Positions 44,168-52,913 of a stretch of DNA of 64,000 bases are shown here, piece by piece (positions within the stretch are counted from its first letter, which is position 1; each line of letters opens with the position of its first letter). Below the pieces are notes generated by a model. The model did no database searches. It was not told the DNA's origin and was given only the letters and a program-made list of their open reading frames with translations. The DNA is taken from positions 1 to 64,000 of the forward strand of contig CAYOLG010000004.1 in assembly GCA_964404745.1 (NCBI GenBank), read 5' to 3'. The position numbers and the translations under genes were made by a program. The stretch is from Pelagisphaera sp964404745 (GTDB taxonomy: Bacteria; Verrucomicrobiota; Verrucomicrobiia; Opitutales; Opitutaceae).

Positions 44168-44505
44168 ACCGCCAACCTAGTTAGGCCTAGCGCTCAACAA
44201 AAGCTCATATTGCAACTATTTGTCCCGTATACGCCCGACCTAGGCAACTCGGCTTGATTTCATCCAAGCTTCGCCTCCCAGTCGACGTCATGGCGAACTC
44301 GAGCTCCAGTCACAAGAGCTGCTAAGCCCGCTCCATAATCACAACCTGTCAACCGAATCGGCTTATTCCTTGAAACAAAAATCCGCTCGCAGAGGAATTC
44401 TACTCCACGACTTTTCAGGGATCCCCGTGAATCTGCATCGTACATTCATTCTCGCCAAGCCGCAGCCAAATACCCTCAATATCCGTCATCTTGATCATGT
44501 ATCAT
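44168..44505. other. Divergent gap before the PQQ-propeller gene
   Basis: About 340 nt. On the minus strand, 44445-44260 reads as a short frame ending GCDYGAGLAALVTGARVR and HDVDWEAKLG. It could be the end of a decayed gene, but I cannot name the family, so no gene is called. No repeat or clear promoter was recognised. Confidence 0.3.
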
Positions 44506-45849
44506 ATGAGATTCGCTACTCTGACCACAATCACTCTGACGCTAGTTTCCAGCGCCTTTGCTGCCGACTGGCCCCGCTGGCTGGGAGAGCAAGGCGACTC
44601 CACCTGGAGAGAGAATCGGGTGATCTCGGATATTCCCGTAGGTGGGTTGAAGACCAAATGGGAAGCGAAGCTAGGGCTCGGCTATAGCGGGCCTGCCGTC
44701 GCCAACGGAAAAGTTTACGTGATGGACTACCTCCGGGAGAGCGGGGATATTGCCAATAACGCCGGGGCGCCCGACCAACTATCGGGAACAGAACGCGTTT
44801 TGTGTCTCGACGAGAAGACGGGGGAGCTAATCTGGGAGCATGCCTACCAACGCGACTACATGGTTTCTTACGGATCCGGCCCTAGGAGCACACCTAACGT
44901 CTCTGAAGGGAAAACGTACGCCCTGGGAGCCGAGGGAGACCTTCTTTGCCTGGACGCCAATTCTGGGAAAGTTATTTGGAGCAAACGATTCTCTGAGGAC
45001 TACGGAGCCCAAACTCCCATGTGGGGACATGCCGCCCACCCTCTCGTATACAACGATATGCTAATCTCTATAGTCGGAGGAGAAGGGAGTGTCGTGGTCG
45101 CTTTCGACAAGGATACGGGGGAGGAAAAGTGGAAAGCTTTGTCAGCAAGCAGCCAAGGATACTGCCCACCATCGATCATAACCCACAACGAGGTCGAACA
45201 ACTCATCATTTGGCACGCGGAAGCGGTTAACGGATTGAATCCAAATACGGGCGAACTCTATTGGTCTCAGCCGCTGCGACCAAACTGGGGAGGATCGATT
45301 CAGGTTCCCCGCAAGCGAGGCGCTCGTCTATTTGTCGGCGGCCCTAGTGTCGCTTCCTTGTTTCAGCTCGAGAATCAATCAGGCTCTCCATCCGCCAGGC
45401 AATTGTGGAAAGGCAATTCCCGAAGCGCCGTCTATCCGGTCAATAGCTCCGTTATCTTTACCCAAGAAGCGATCTACAGCGTCGATAGCGGAACTAGCGC
45501 TCTGACTGCCGTAAGCATCGAAAATGGAGAACGTCTTTGGGAAACTACAGAGCCCGTGCTGGCAGACCCTAACCAGCGAGGTCGCCATGGCACCGCATTT
45601 CCCGTCCGCTACAAAAATACGGATACCTACTATATTCTCAACGAGAATGGTGAGCTGATTATCGCGGAACTGACCCCAAAAGAATACAGCGAAAAAGGAA
45701 GGACGCAAGTCATCGAGCCATCCAATACCACCAACGCGGGAGGTACCCGCTCAGTCGTCTGGAGCCATCCAGCCTTCGCCAATCGAACCCTCTATGTCCG
45801 CAACGACAACAAGCTCGTCGCAGTGGATTTGGACGCTAGTAGCTATTAG
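44506..45849 (+). CDS. Secreted PQQ-like beta-propeller protein
   Basis: A 447-residue exported protein (MRFATLTTITLTLVSSAFA, cleavage before ADWPRW). It begins DWPRWLGEQGDSTWREN, the usual entry of PQQ-like (PQQ_2) propellers, and carries repeats of the type VLCLDEKTGELIWEH, LLCLDANSGKVIWSK, VVAFDKDTGEEKW, VNGLNPNTGELYWS and VSIENGERLWE, about seven blades. It is not a quinoprotein dehydrogenase, since the catalytic Asp/Glu and Cys-Cys pair of those enzymes are not seen. Its substrate or partner is unknown. ATG 44506 is chosen for the signal peptide; the frame opens at TTG 44491. Confidence 0.85.
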   Translation: MRFATLTTITLTLVSSAFAADWPRWLGEQGDSTWRENRVISDIPVGGLKTKWEAKLGLGYSGPAVANGKVYVMDYLRESGDIANNAGAPDQLSGTERVLCLDEKTGELIWEHAYQRDYMVSYGSGPRSTPNVSEGKTYALGAEGDLLCLDANSGKVIWSKRFSEDYGAQTPMWGHAAHPLVYNDMLISIVGGEGSVVVAFDKDTGEEKWKALSASSQGYCPPSIITHNEVEQLIIWHAEAVNGLNPNTGELYWSQPLRPNWGGSIQVPRKRGARLFVGGPSVASLFQLENQSGSPSARQLWKGNSRSAVYPVNSSVIFTQEAIYSVDSGTSALTAVSIENGERLWETTEPVLADPNQRGRHGTAFPVRYKNTDTYYILNENGELIIAELTPKEYSEKGRTQVIEPSNTTNAGGTRSVVWSHPAFANRTLYVRNDNKLVAVDLDASSY

Positions 45850-45990
45850 TCAGGACCCTCTTTGTTTGATGGCTACCGTCAGAACTTTCTAGCGAGAAAA
45901 CTGAATTGCCCCGTTGACACAGAGCTCTCCCCCTTTTGGGCTCTTCAGTTCAAAAACTGACAATCCTAAAACGCAAACTCCTGAATCAAG

Positions 45991-46137
45991 ATGGCTTCCA
46001 CACCGAGCAAAGACTACAAACGTCTCGAGCGAGAACAAAAAAAGCGGGAAAAACGAGCCGCCCGCGAAGCGGCCCGAGAAGAAAAGCTACGCGCTAAACA
46101 AACTCGCGAGGACGGATCAGAGGACGAAGACGATTAG
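45991..46137 (+). CDS. Small highly charged protein
   Basis: A 48-codon frame from ATG 45991 to TAG 46137: MASTPSKDYKRLEREQKKRE, then KRAAREAAREEKLRAK and an acidic tail QTREDGSEDEDD. It would be one long charged helix with a basic body and acidic end. No ribosome binding site stands out, and two other frames are open over part of it. I keep it as a likely small gene because the amino-acid pattern is ordered rather than random. Function unknown. Confidence 0.5.
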   Translation: MASTPSKDYKRLEREQKKREKRAAREAAREEKLRAKQTREDGSEDEDD

Positions 46138-46291
46138 AGATACCGTCATCGTAGCGCGGAAAACTCGTCGCAGATGGGGCGAAACCTAACGGCTCTACCC
46201 TCTCTCACCTTTAGCCAAACGGAAGAGCCCCCGTCTTCTGCTGCTTGATTCTGGACCCGCGCCATAGGCTCATTCCTTTTCGTGAGTGGTA

Positions 46292-46768
46292 TTACAAGCC
46301 CACTCCTTGATCGGCTCGATCTAGCAAGCGGCGTTTCTCGTCAGGCGTCAGATAGTCACTGAAATCGGCAATATCATCCCTACCCGCTCTTTGGCGTATA
46401 CGACGCTTCTCGTCTTCCGTCATCAAAGCCCCGTAGTCAACTCGAGTAGCATCATAGACAGGAGCGCTTGATGGGCCATCATAAGGGGGCCTGGAACCAT
46501 AATCCGTCTGATCGCGCTTGCGGCCCAACTCGCGGCCAATCAATGCTCCAGCGATGGCTCCAACCGCCGCGCCTTCCCCGGGCTCGCCCGACTGATTGCC
46601 AATAATCGTCCCCAACACAGCTCCCGTAGCCGCCCCAGCCAATGTCCCGCGATCCTCGTGATGCCCAGTTGATGCGCATCCGGATATCAAGAGACTCGCC
46701 CCCAGTAGCATGGAGCCGATCGCTATCTTGTTGAAGAGAACAAACCGTAGACAGGAAATCGTTTTCAT
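46292..46768 (-). CDS. Glycine-zipper lipoprotein
   Basis: A 158-residue outer- or inner-membrane lipoprotein. ATG 46768 gives a lipoprotein signal ending LLGASLLISGC (lipid Cys near residue 31). Residues about 45-80 are a glycine-zipper module (AGAATGAVLGTIIGNQSG, then AAVGAIAGALIGRELG), as in SlyB/OmpA-associated and YMGG-like proteins that form membrane hairpins. The C-terminal half is soluble with two similar segments, MTEDEKRRIRQRAG and LTPDEKRRLLDRAD, possibly a duplicated short helix. The frame opening at 46828 lacks signal-peptide logic. Stress-related envelope role is typical of the group. Confidence 0.82.
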   Translation of the reverse strand: MKTISCLRFVLFNKIAIGSMLLGASLLISGCASTGHHEDRGTLAGAATGAVLGTIIGNQSGEPGEGAAVGAIAGALIGRELGRKRDQTDYGSRPPYDGPSSAPVYDATRVDYGALMTEDEKRRIRQRAGRDDIADFSDYLTPDEKRRLLDRADQGVGL

Positions 46769-46956
46769 AATTTCTAACACCTCACAACTATTCTGACTCA
46801 AACCCACCGAAGAATCGGTTTTTTCCAACCCACCTGTAGATCATACGGAAATTATGACGTTCCGGATCCGGATTTATTCTAAATTTATCGGTTTTGGCCA
46901 TTTTCCACATGCGTAAAGCTGTCGCGCCTATGAGGGCGTTCAAAACTGCGAATCGT

Positions 46957-47032
46957 GTAGGGTCGTTGCTTGCGGCGACCGCGTAAGTAGAAATCCGCCT
47001 CTCCCGCGGTCGCCGCAAGTGGCGACCCCTAC
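46957..47032. repeat. REP-like inverted pair, GTAGGG/GCGGCGACC family
   Basis: Left arm GTAGGGTCGTTGCTTGCGGC (then GACCGCG) and right arm, ending GGCGACCCCTAC, with CGCGGTCGCCGCAAG at its start: reverse complements with few mismatches around a 21-nt spacer. Same family as 2806-2830 and 63390-63504. Confidence 0.75.
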
Positions 47033-47122
47033 TTCGAAAATTTCAATATCATCTACCTACTAGACACTCTCCAGCAAGTGTCATACGGCGTGACCGCATC
47101 CTAAGACATAAGCTGATTCCAA

Positions 47123-48334
47123 TCACTGCACGATATTGTCCTTAACAATGCTCGACGCGTAGGCCTTTCCCAAATTGAAGGCCGGTTTTTTGGCCACGCT
47201 TCGCCGGTGAATATCCGTGACTAGATTCGAGGAAATTATGAGCCGTCCACATTCCCCCACCGCTTCCACCGCATTCTCAGAAAGGCCCGAGAACGAATTT
47301 CCGGTAATATTGATATCGGATGTATCCGATATCTAAATACCGATCCCCGTATCCCGTCGCATCGGATTCTCATGTTCGACCACCCGTTTCAATTTTCCGC
47401 CTCCCATGTAGCTATTGCTGAAATTGTTTCCCGAGATAGTGATTCGCCCACCGTTTGGCCCCACTCGGATTCCAAACTCGTGAACTATGACAAATGTATT
47501 CGCGGAAATCGCTCAGACGTGAGCATCCCGTAAATCCACACCGCCCTCGAGCTCGTGGGCAATCACGTTGGCGCTAATGGCAATGCCATAGCAGTCCCGA
47601 TCGAGAATGATCGCGGTCCCATTGCATTCTTCGATCATGTTTCCGGAGAGCACCGAGCCATAAGTGTTTTCGATCACAACCCCGTGCCGCAAGTGATCAT
47701 CCAAATTGTTTCCATTCATACAGAGGTTAAAGCTGTCGACGCAGCGAACCGCATCCCGGTTTTCTTCAAAGTGGTTACCGTTGACCACGATATCGTGGCA
47801 ATCCGTCAGACGTAGTCCTGAATGCCCATTGTAGGTTAAGATCGAATCCGATACCCGCGGGTCCTCGTAACAGTTTTCAAGATACACGCCATCTTTACCG
47901 TTGCGGTCAACGGAAAGCCCGTGAATAAAGATTTCCTGGATTCCCTGAGCGTGAACGCCATGCCCACTTTTGGGATTTCCGCTGATCCGGAAATTCCCTA
48001 GCTGCACTCGCCACATGCGGGTCTTGGGATCGGTCACGTACCCGTCGGGACGGACGATCAAGGCCGCCTGGCCATCTTCATTCAAATTGATCAGGTGGCT
48101 GGCCGCTCCCGATCCCTCGAGACGCGTATTCTCCGTCCTGAAAATCAAAGGCTCCCGCAATTCGAATTCTCCCGGCGGAATTTGCACAACCCCAACCGAT
48201 TCAGGAACGGCATCCAATGCCGCCTGCAGAGAATCGAAATCGGAAGCTCGAATGATCCCCTGAGCCAGAGCAGAAATCCAGGGGAAGCAAAAAAGGGAAA
48301 CGAGAAGAAGAGGCATTTTCATACCCCTATTCAT
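47123..48334 (-). pseudogene. Secreted right-handed beta-helix protein gene with two in-frame stops
   Basis: From ATG 48334 a signal peptide (MKMPLLLVSLFCFPWISALA) leads into parallel beta-helix repeats (FRISGNPKSGHGVHAQGI, DGVYLENCYEDPRVSDSIL, HDIVVNGNHFEENRDAV, GSVLSGNMIEECNGTAI). The frame stops at TGA 47513-47515 after 273 residues, but the same frame goes on with ANTFVIVHEFGIRVGPNGG and ITISGNNFSNSY, meets TAG at 47333-47335, then DTSDINITGNSFSGLSENAV and ends at TGA 47123. Both stops fall inside otherwise normal repeats. The sum, about 403 residues, fits pectate-lyase-like/NosD-like helices. Recent pseudogene most likely; the 273-residue product might still be exported. Confidence 0.75.
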
Positions 48335-48407
48335 AAGGATTACCTAGGCAACCTAGCAATGGAGAGATGCCGTCCGTTCATTCTTTTTCAAAATTGGTAC
48401 CAAATCG

Positions 48408-49808
48408 CTAAACCTCTTTTTCTTTCCATTTGCCTCGGAGAAAAAGGATTCCTCCGACGACCGTCATGGCTATGTCGGCAGCCAAAATCGCCCAGACGAT
48501 TCCGTTCGGACTCATGAGATATTTCGAGAGCATCCAGGCGAGAGGAATCTGAAACAGCCAAAAGCAGAATACATTGATCCAGGTAGGCGTCATCGTATCG
48601 CCCGCTCCATTGAACGCCTGCACGAGAATCATTCCCCAGGCGTAAAACGGATAGGCAAAACTGATGAGCCGAAGCGTCAGTACTCCCATTTCAACGACAT
48701 CGGGATCATCGATGAAGATCTCCACAATGGGTTGGGCAAACAAAAGAAAACCGACCATGACCAAAGTGAGGAATACCATATTGAATATTCCTGCCTCTCG
48801 CACAGAGGCCACTGCCCGATCAGAGGATCCCGCGCCTAGATTTTGTCCTACTAAAGTGGCTACAGCATTCGACAAGCCCCAGCTTGGTAGAATGGTGAAA
48901 AGAATCACTCGGAGAGCTATGGTATAGCCCGCTAAAGCAGCGCTGCCATAGGGAGCCATAATTCGCATGAGGGCGATCCAGCTAGTAGTTGCGATAAGCA
49001 TTTGCAGAATGCCGCCCAGAGAAATTCGGATCATTCTGACGATCACCTGGATGTCCAATGCCCAAACTTCCCTATCCAGCTGAATAAGGCTCTTTTGCCG
49101 GTAGAAAGCCCAGAACTGGTAGAGCACTGCCGTCCCTCGACCAATGACCGTGGCTAGCGCCGCCCCAGTCAGTCCCATCTCAGGGAAAGGTCCCCAGCCA
49201 TATATCAGGCAGGGATCGAGGGCGATGTTGATGCCATTCCCCAGCCACAGCGCTCGCATGGCCAAAGCGGCATCGCCTGCCCCGCGGAAGATGGCGTTGT
49301 TGAGGAACAGATAGATGATGACAATGTTCGTTCCCAGCAGAATGGACGTGTATCCCGCCCCCATTTCCGCAACGGCCGGCTCGGCTCCCATTAATAGTAG
49401 GATTTCTTGACCAAAGACGAAGGCAGGGAGACCCGTCACCACCGCCACGGCCGCCCCAATGTAGAGGCCTTGAGCAGCGGCCTTCGAAGCTCCCTGCGCG
49501 TTCTTTTCCCCTATCCGGCGAGCAACCGTTGCCGTCAATCCCATGGAAAGCCCTATCGCCACCGCGTAAATCAGCGTGGATACGGATTCGGTGAGACCCA
49601 CTGCCGCAGTCGCTTCCTTGCCAATAGATGAAACCCAATAGATGTCGGTGATGGCGAAGAGCGCTTCCATCGCCATCTCCAACATCATGGGAATGGCCAA
49701 TAAAACCACGGCTTTGCGAACGTTCCCAGACGTGTAGTCACGCTGCTTGCCCGACAGGGAATCGCGGACGACTGAAAACCACGAATCGGTATCATTCGCG
49801 TTGCTCAT
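48408..49808 (-). CDS. MATE family efflux transporter
   Basis: A 466-residue inner-membrane protein with twelve predicted hydrophobic segments, of the multidrug and toxic compound extrusion family (cation-coupled drug/organic cation antiporters). Landmarks: AIPMMLEMAMEALFAITDIYWVSSIG near residue 35, GLTESVSTLIYAVAIGLSMG, AALATVIGRGTAVLYQ and the second-half equivalents GAGDTMTPTWINVF. ATG 49808 (MSNANDTDSWFSVV) is the start; the frame runs open for another 58 codons without coding character. Substrate unknown. Confidence 0.9.
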   Translation of the reverse strand: MSNANDTDSWFSVVRDSLSGKQRDYTSGNVRKAVVLLAIPMMLEMAMEALFAITDIYWVSSIGKEATAAVGLTESVSTLIYAVAIGLSMGLTATVARRIGEKNAQGASKAAAQGLYIGAAVAVVTGLPAFVFGQEILLLMGAEPAVAEMGAGYTSILLGTNIVIIYLFLNNAIFRGAGDAALAMRALWLGNGINIALDPCLIYGWGPFPEMGLTGAALATVIGRGTAVLYQFWAFYRQKSLIQLDREVWALDIQVIVRMIRISLGGILQMLIATTSWIALMRIMAPYGSAALAGYTIALRVILFTILPSWGLSNAVATLVGQNLGAGSSDRAVASVREAGIFNMVFLTLVMVGFLLFAQPIVEIFIDDPDVVEMGVLTLRLISFAYPFYAWGMILVQAFNGAGDTMTPTWINVFCFWLFQIPLAWMLSKYLMSPNGIVWAILAADIAMTVVGGILFLRGKWKEKEV

Positions 49809-50107
49809 GCAGGAAATAGTGGAAAGTCGATGAAGTAGGAAAGTTGACTGCAGCCTAAGGGGTCCACCCGGGAACGCTCCGGCAGATAGAGAAGGCGCGA
49901 CTAGAGAGCGAAAATCGAAAAGCGTCCAGCCAGAAGGCGGCGAAATGATCGCGCGAAACCTGATCGCCTTTTCCTTGATCAAGATGGCGTGTGCGAGCCT
50001 AGGAGCGTGCTCAATGAGTAGATGAAATCGAATCTACAAATTTCGGATCTATTCAACACGCTCTCTAACGCTTGCCAGCAGTCTTTTTATGGCGACATTA
50101 ATGCGTG

Positions 50108-50914
50108 ATGGCAACGAAAGCAATTTTGATCACCGGTGTTTACGGATTGGTGGGAAGCTGCGCCTATCGCCATTTGACTGGAAAGCCGGACCTATTCGAC
50201 GTCTACGGAATGGACCGCCATGAAGAACCCTCCCCAAGAGTCCACCCCGACGAACTGGCTAGCGTTCCTGATGATCGCTTCTTCCAATCCGATCTATCCA
50301 ATATTGATCAGCTCGAACAAGCGTTCCAAGGAATGGATACCATTATCCATTTGGCAGGCGACCCGAACGCTGACGCATCTTGGGAAAGCCTTCGCAAAAA
50401 TAACGTCGAAGGTACCTACAATGTTTTCGAAGCAGCCAAACGGGCTCAAGTCCGACGCGTGATATTCGCCAGTTCGATACACGTTAGCTTCGGATACTTT
50501 TTCAACGTGGAACCCTATAGAAGTATCCGGGAAGGAAAGTATGATCAGGTTCCAAATGCCTTTGAGCGCATCACCACAGCCGACCCCACTTGGCCGGTCG
50601 TTCCCTATGGATCAAGCAAAGTGTTTGGAGAATCCCTCGCCCGTATGCACAGCAGCGAATCTGGCATGTCTTGCATCTGCTTGCGTTTGGGTGGCGTTCA
50701 GTCTGTGGACAAATTCCCTCAGGCGATCATTCCCAACGCCTGCTCGCGCGGCGACGTTTCCCGACTCATCGAGCTTTGTATACAAGCGCCCGATACTGTC
50801 AGATTCGAAATTTTCTATGGCCTTTCCAATAGCGAGTACCGATGGGTGGATATCGAAAACGCTGCTAAGATTCTCGGTTACGTTCCCCAGGACAGGATCC
50901 GGCTGAAAGACTAG
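50108..50914 (+). CDS. NAD-dependent epimerase/dehydratase (uronate dehydrogenase-like)
   Basis: A 268-residue extended SDR. Cofactor motif ILITGVYGLVGSCAYRHL at residues 6-23 (GxxGxxG), then MDTIIHLAGDPNADASWE near 78, catalytic Ser region VIFASSIHVSFGYF and YGSSKVFGESLAR (Tyr and Lys) near 160. The pattern is close to hexuronate dehydrogenases and NAD(P)-binding sugar epimerases. ATG 50108 follows a GTG at 50105. Followed by a REP pair at 50988. Confidence 0.85.
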   Translation: MATKAILITGVYGLVGSCAYRHLTGKPDLFDVYGMDRHEEPSPRVHPDELASVPDDRFFQSDLSNIDQLEQAFQGMDTIIHLAGDPNADASWESLRKNNVEGTYNVFEAAKRAQVRRVIFASSIHVSFGYFFNVEPYRSIREGKYDQVPNAFERITTADPTWPVVPYGSSKVFGESLARMHSSESGMSCICLRLGGVQSVDKFPQAIIPNACSRGDVSRLIELCIQAPDTVRFEIFYGLSNSEYRWVDIENAAKILGYVPQDRIRLKD

Positions 50915-50987
50915 CAGCCGCATTACCACCCATGCAGTTGGTCCTGCAATCGCGCATTCGCGCCAACTTTAAGCTCTAGTCGAGCGT

Positions 50988-51054
50988 AGGAGCGGGTTTA
51001 TCCCGCGATAATCCGACAACCACGCTATCAAAATCGCGGGATAAACCCGCTCCT
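50988..51054. repeat. REP-like inverted pair, TAGGAGCGGG family (copy 1)
   Basis: A 22-bp perfect inverted repeat: AGGAGCGGGTTTATCCCGCG(AT) at 50988-51009 and its exact complement at 51033-51054, 23 nt apart. Each arm is also a hairpin by itself (GCGGG-TTTAT-CCCGC). Confidence 0.85.
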
Positions 51055-51249
51055 GCAAACCACCAACCAATGACACAGAGCCCTCTGCTTATTGAAATAT
51101 TTTGAATCCCTTGGGCAATTACGGGACCAGCCATACCTCTACCCTTATATCCAAGTCCCTTCTACTTTTTTCTTTGATTCGGAGCGACCAATGGGATGAC
51201 CTAGTCGCTCAGAATACTTCCAATCCCATTCACTGCAATTCCATGCCCC

Positions 51250-52593
51250 ATGAGTAACCCAATAGAACGACGCGCATTCATCAAAAACGGATTGGCTGCA
51301 GGGATCGCCCTCTCAGCCGCCCCTGCCATCCTCCATGCTAGTGACGACCGCCCTGTAAAACTCGGATTCATCGGCATTGGTGGTCGCGGGACGGGCCTGC
51401 TCAAAACAGCCATGCGCCTGCCTCACGTAGCCGTCACTGCCGTCTGCGACACTCATCTTCCCAATCTCAAAGCTGCCCAGGACCTCGTTGAGAAGACTCA
51501 AAACGCCCGACCGTCAGGGTACGGCGATCACGAGTTTTCCTACTTGGATCTGCTGCAAAGAGACGATCTCGATGGCGTGGTAATCGCCACTCCTTGGGAA
51601 CTCCACATTCCCATGACCATTGCCGCTATGAAAGCCGGCAAGTACGCGGCCACCGAAGTCGGTCCCGCCTCGTCCGTCGACGAATGCTGGGAGTTGGTCA
51701 ATACCTATGAAGAGACCCGCGTGCCTTGCATGCTACTGGAAAACTACTGCTATTTTCGCTACAACATGGCCGTTCTCAACATGGTCAGACAGGGACTATT
51801 TGGCGAGGTCATCCACTGTACTTGCGGATACGGACATGATCTCAGGGAACGCATCGTATTAGGGAAAGGAACCGGTCCAAACCCGAAAGGCGAAGGCGAT
51901 TACCGATCCACCCATAATCAGTTCCGCAACGGCGATCTCTATCCCACCCACGGAATGGGACCCATTGCTCAGTGCTTGAATATTCAGCGGGGCAATCGCT
52001 TTCAACACCTCACCTCCACCGCTTCTAAATCGCGCGGCTTAAGCCAATGGTCTAAGGAAAACCTCGAACCGGGCCACAAGCGCCGAGACATCAGCTGGAC
52101 CCAAGGAGATATTGTCACCACCACGCTCAAATGCTACAATGGGGAAACGGTCGTCCTCACCTTCGACACCCGTCTCCCCCGACCCATGAGTTTCATGTAT
52201 CAAGTGCAAGGTACTGCTGGCATGTGGATGCAGGACGGGGACTCGTCCTCTCGAAACAAATCCGTCATCTATCTAGACGGCAAGAGCCCGCATCACCAAT
52301 GGGAGTCCTTCGACTCCTACCAGGAGAAGTACGAGCATCCCCTTTGGAAAGACTACCTGCACGAAGCGGAAACATCCGGGCATGGCGGAACCGATTACCT
52401 TGAACTGAAAGAGTTCGTGGCTTGTATCCGCAATAAAACGACAACGCCTATCGATGCTTACGACGCAGCTGCCTGGATGGCCATCGCTCCCCTATCGGAA
52501 GCGTCTATCTCTACCGGCAGCTCTCCCATCGCCTTCCCCGATTTTACCGACGGCGCCTGGATGACCAACAAGCCTATCTTCGGCTTGGTCTAG
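51250..52593 (+). CDS. GH109-type Gfo/Idh/MocA protein (alpha-N-acetylgalactosaminidase-like)
   Basis: A 447-residue protein exported by the Tat system (RRAFIKNG with twin Arg, hydrophobic LAAGIALSAAPAILHA). The Rossmann domain starts VKLGFIGIGGRGTG near residue 36. The blocks LDGVVIATPWELHIPMTIAA, LLENYCYFRYNMAVLNMVRQ, EVIHCTCGYGHDL, RNGDLYPTHGMGPIAQCLNI and NRFQHLTSTASKSRGL match the NAD-dependent glycosidases of family GH109, whose members remove alpha-linked N-acetylgalactosamine by an oxidation-elimination mechanism. Substrate should be confirmed, since only some GH109-like proteins are active. Next to a sulfatase and DUF1080 genes it points to glycan breakdown. Confidence 0.88.
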   Translation: MSNPIERRAFIKNGLAAGIALSAAPAILHASDDRPVKLGFIGIGGRGTGLLKTAMRLPHVAVTAVCDTHLPNLKAAQDLVEKTQNARPSGYGDHEFSYLDLLQRDDLDGVVIATPWELHIPMTIAAMKAGKYAATEVGPASSVDECWELVNTYEETRVPCMLLENYCYFRYNMAVLNMVRQGLFGEVIHCTCGYGHDLRERIVLGKGTGPNPKGEGDYRSTHNQFRNGDLYPTHGMGPIAQCLNIQRGNRFQHLTSTASKSRGLSQWSKENLEPGHKRRDISWTQGDIVTTTLKCYNGETVVLTFDTRLPRPMSFMYQVQGTAGMWMQDGDSSSRNKSVIYLDGKSPHHQWESFDSYQEKYEHPLWKDYLHEAETSGHGGTDYLELKEFVACIRNKTTTPIDAYDAAAWMAIAPLSEASISTGSSPIAFPDFTDGAWMTNKPIFGLV

Positions 52594-52670
52594 GGAAATC
52601 AAGATTCTGAAACAGGATCGCCTATCGGCGAGCGGGATCACGCTTACGCGTGAACAGGATCGATTCATAG

Positions 52671-52738
52671 TAGGAGCGGCTTTACGCCGCGATTTCTATA
52701 GGAGCATTTGGGTATATCGCGGGATCAACCCGCTCCTA
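52671..52738. repeat. REP-like inverted pair, TAGGAGCGGG family (copy 2)
   Basis: Left arm TAGGAGCGGCTTTACGCCGC(GAT), right arm (ATC)GCGGGATCAACCCGCTCCTA. Same foot and length as copy 1 at 50988-51054, but the two arms have different loop and stem bases, keeping each hairpin paired (GCGGC/GCCGC versus GCGGG/CCCGC). Confidence 0.8.
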
Positions 52739-52913
52739 CAATTGAACTGAACGAGATCCGCTTCCGAGATCCTGCCACGGAACGAAGTGGAGTGTTCATT
52801 GCCCTACTTTAGCAGAGATTCAGTCCCAACAAATCGAGCCGACCTGTCTCGGCGCAGCCCTTTGGGCGAAGACGGATCTTAATCAATTAATTCCTCTAGC
52901 AGTTTAATCTTCT

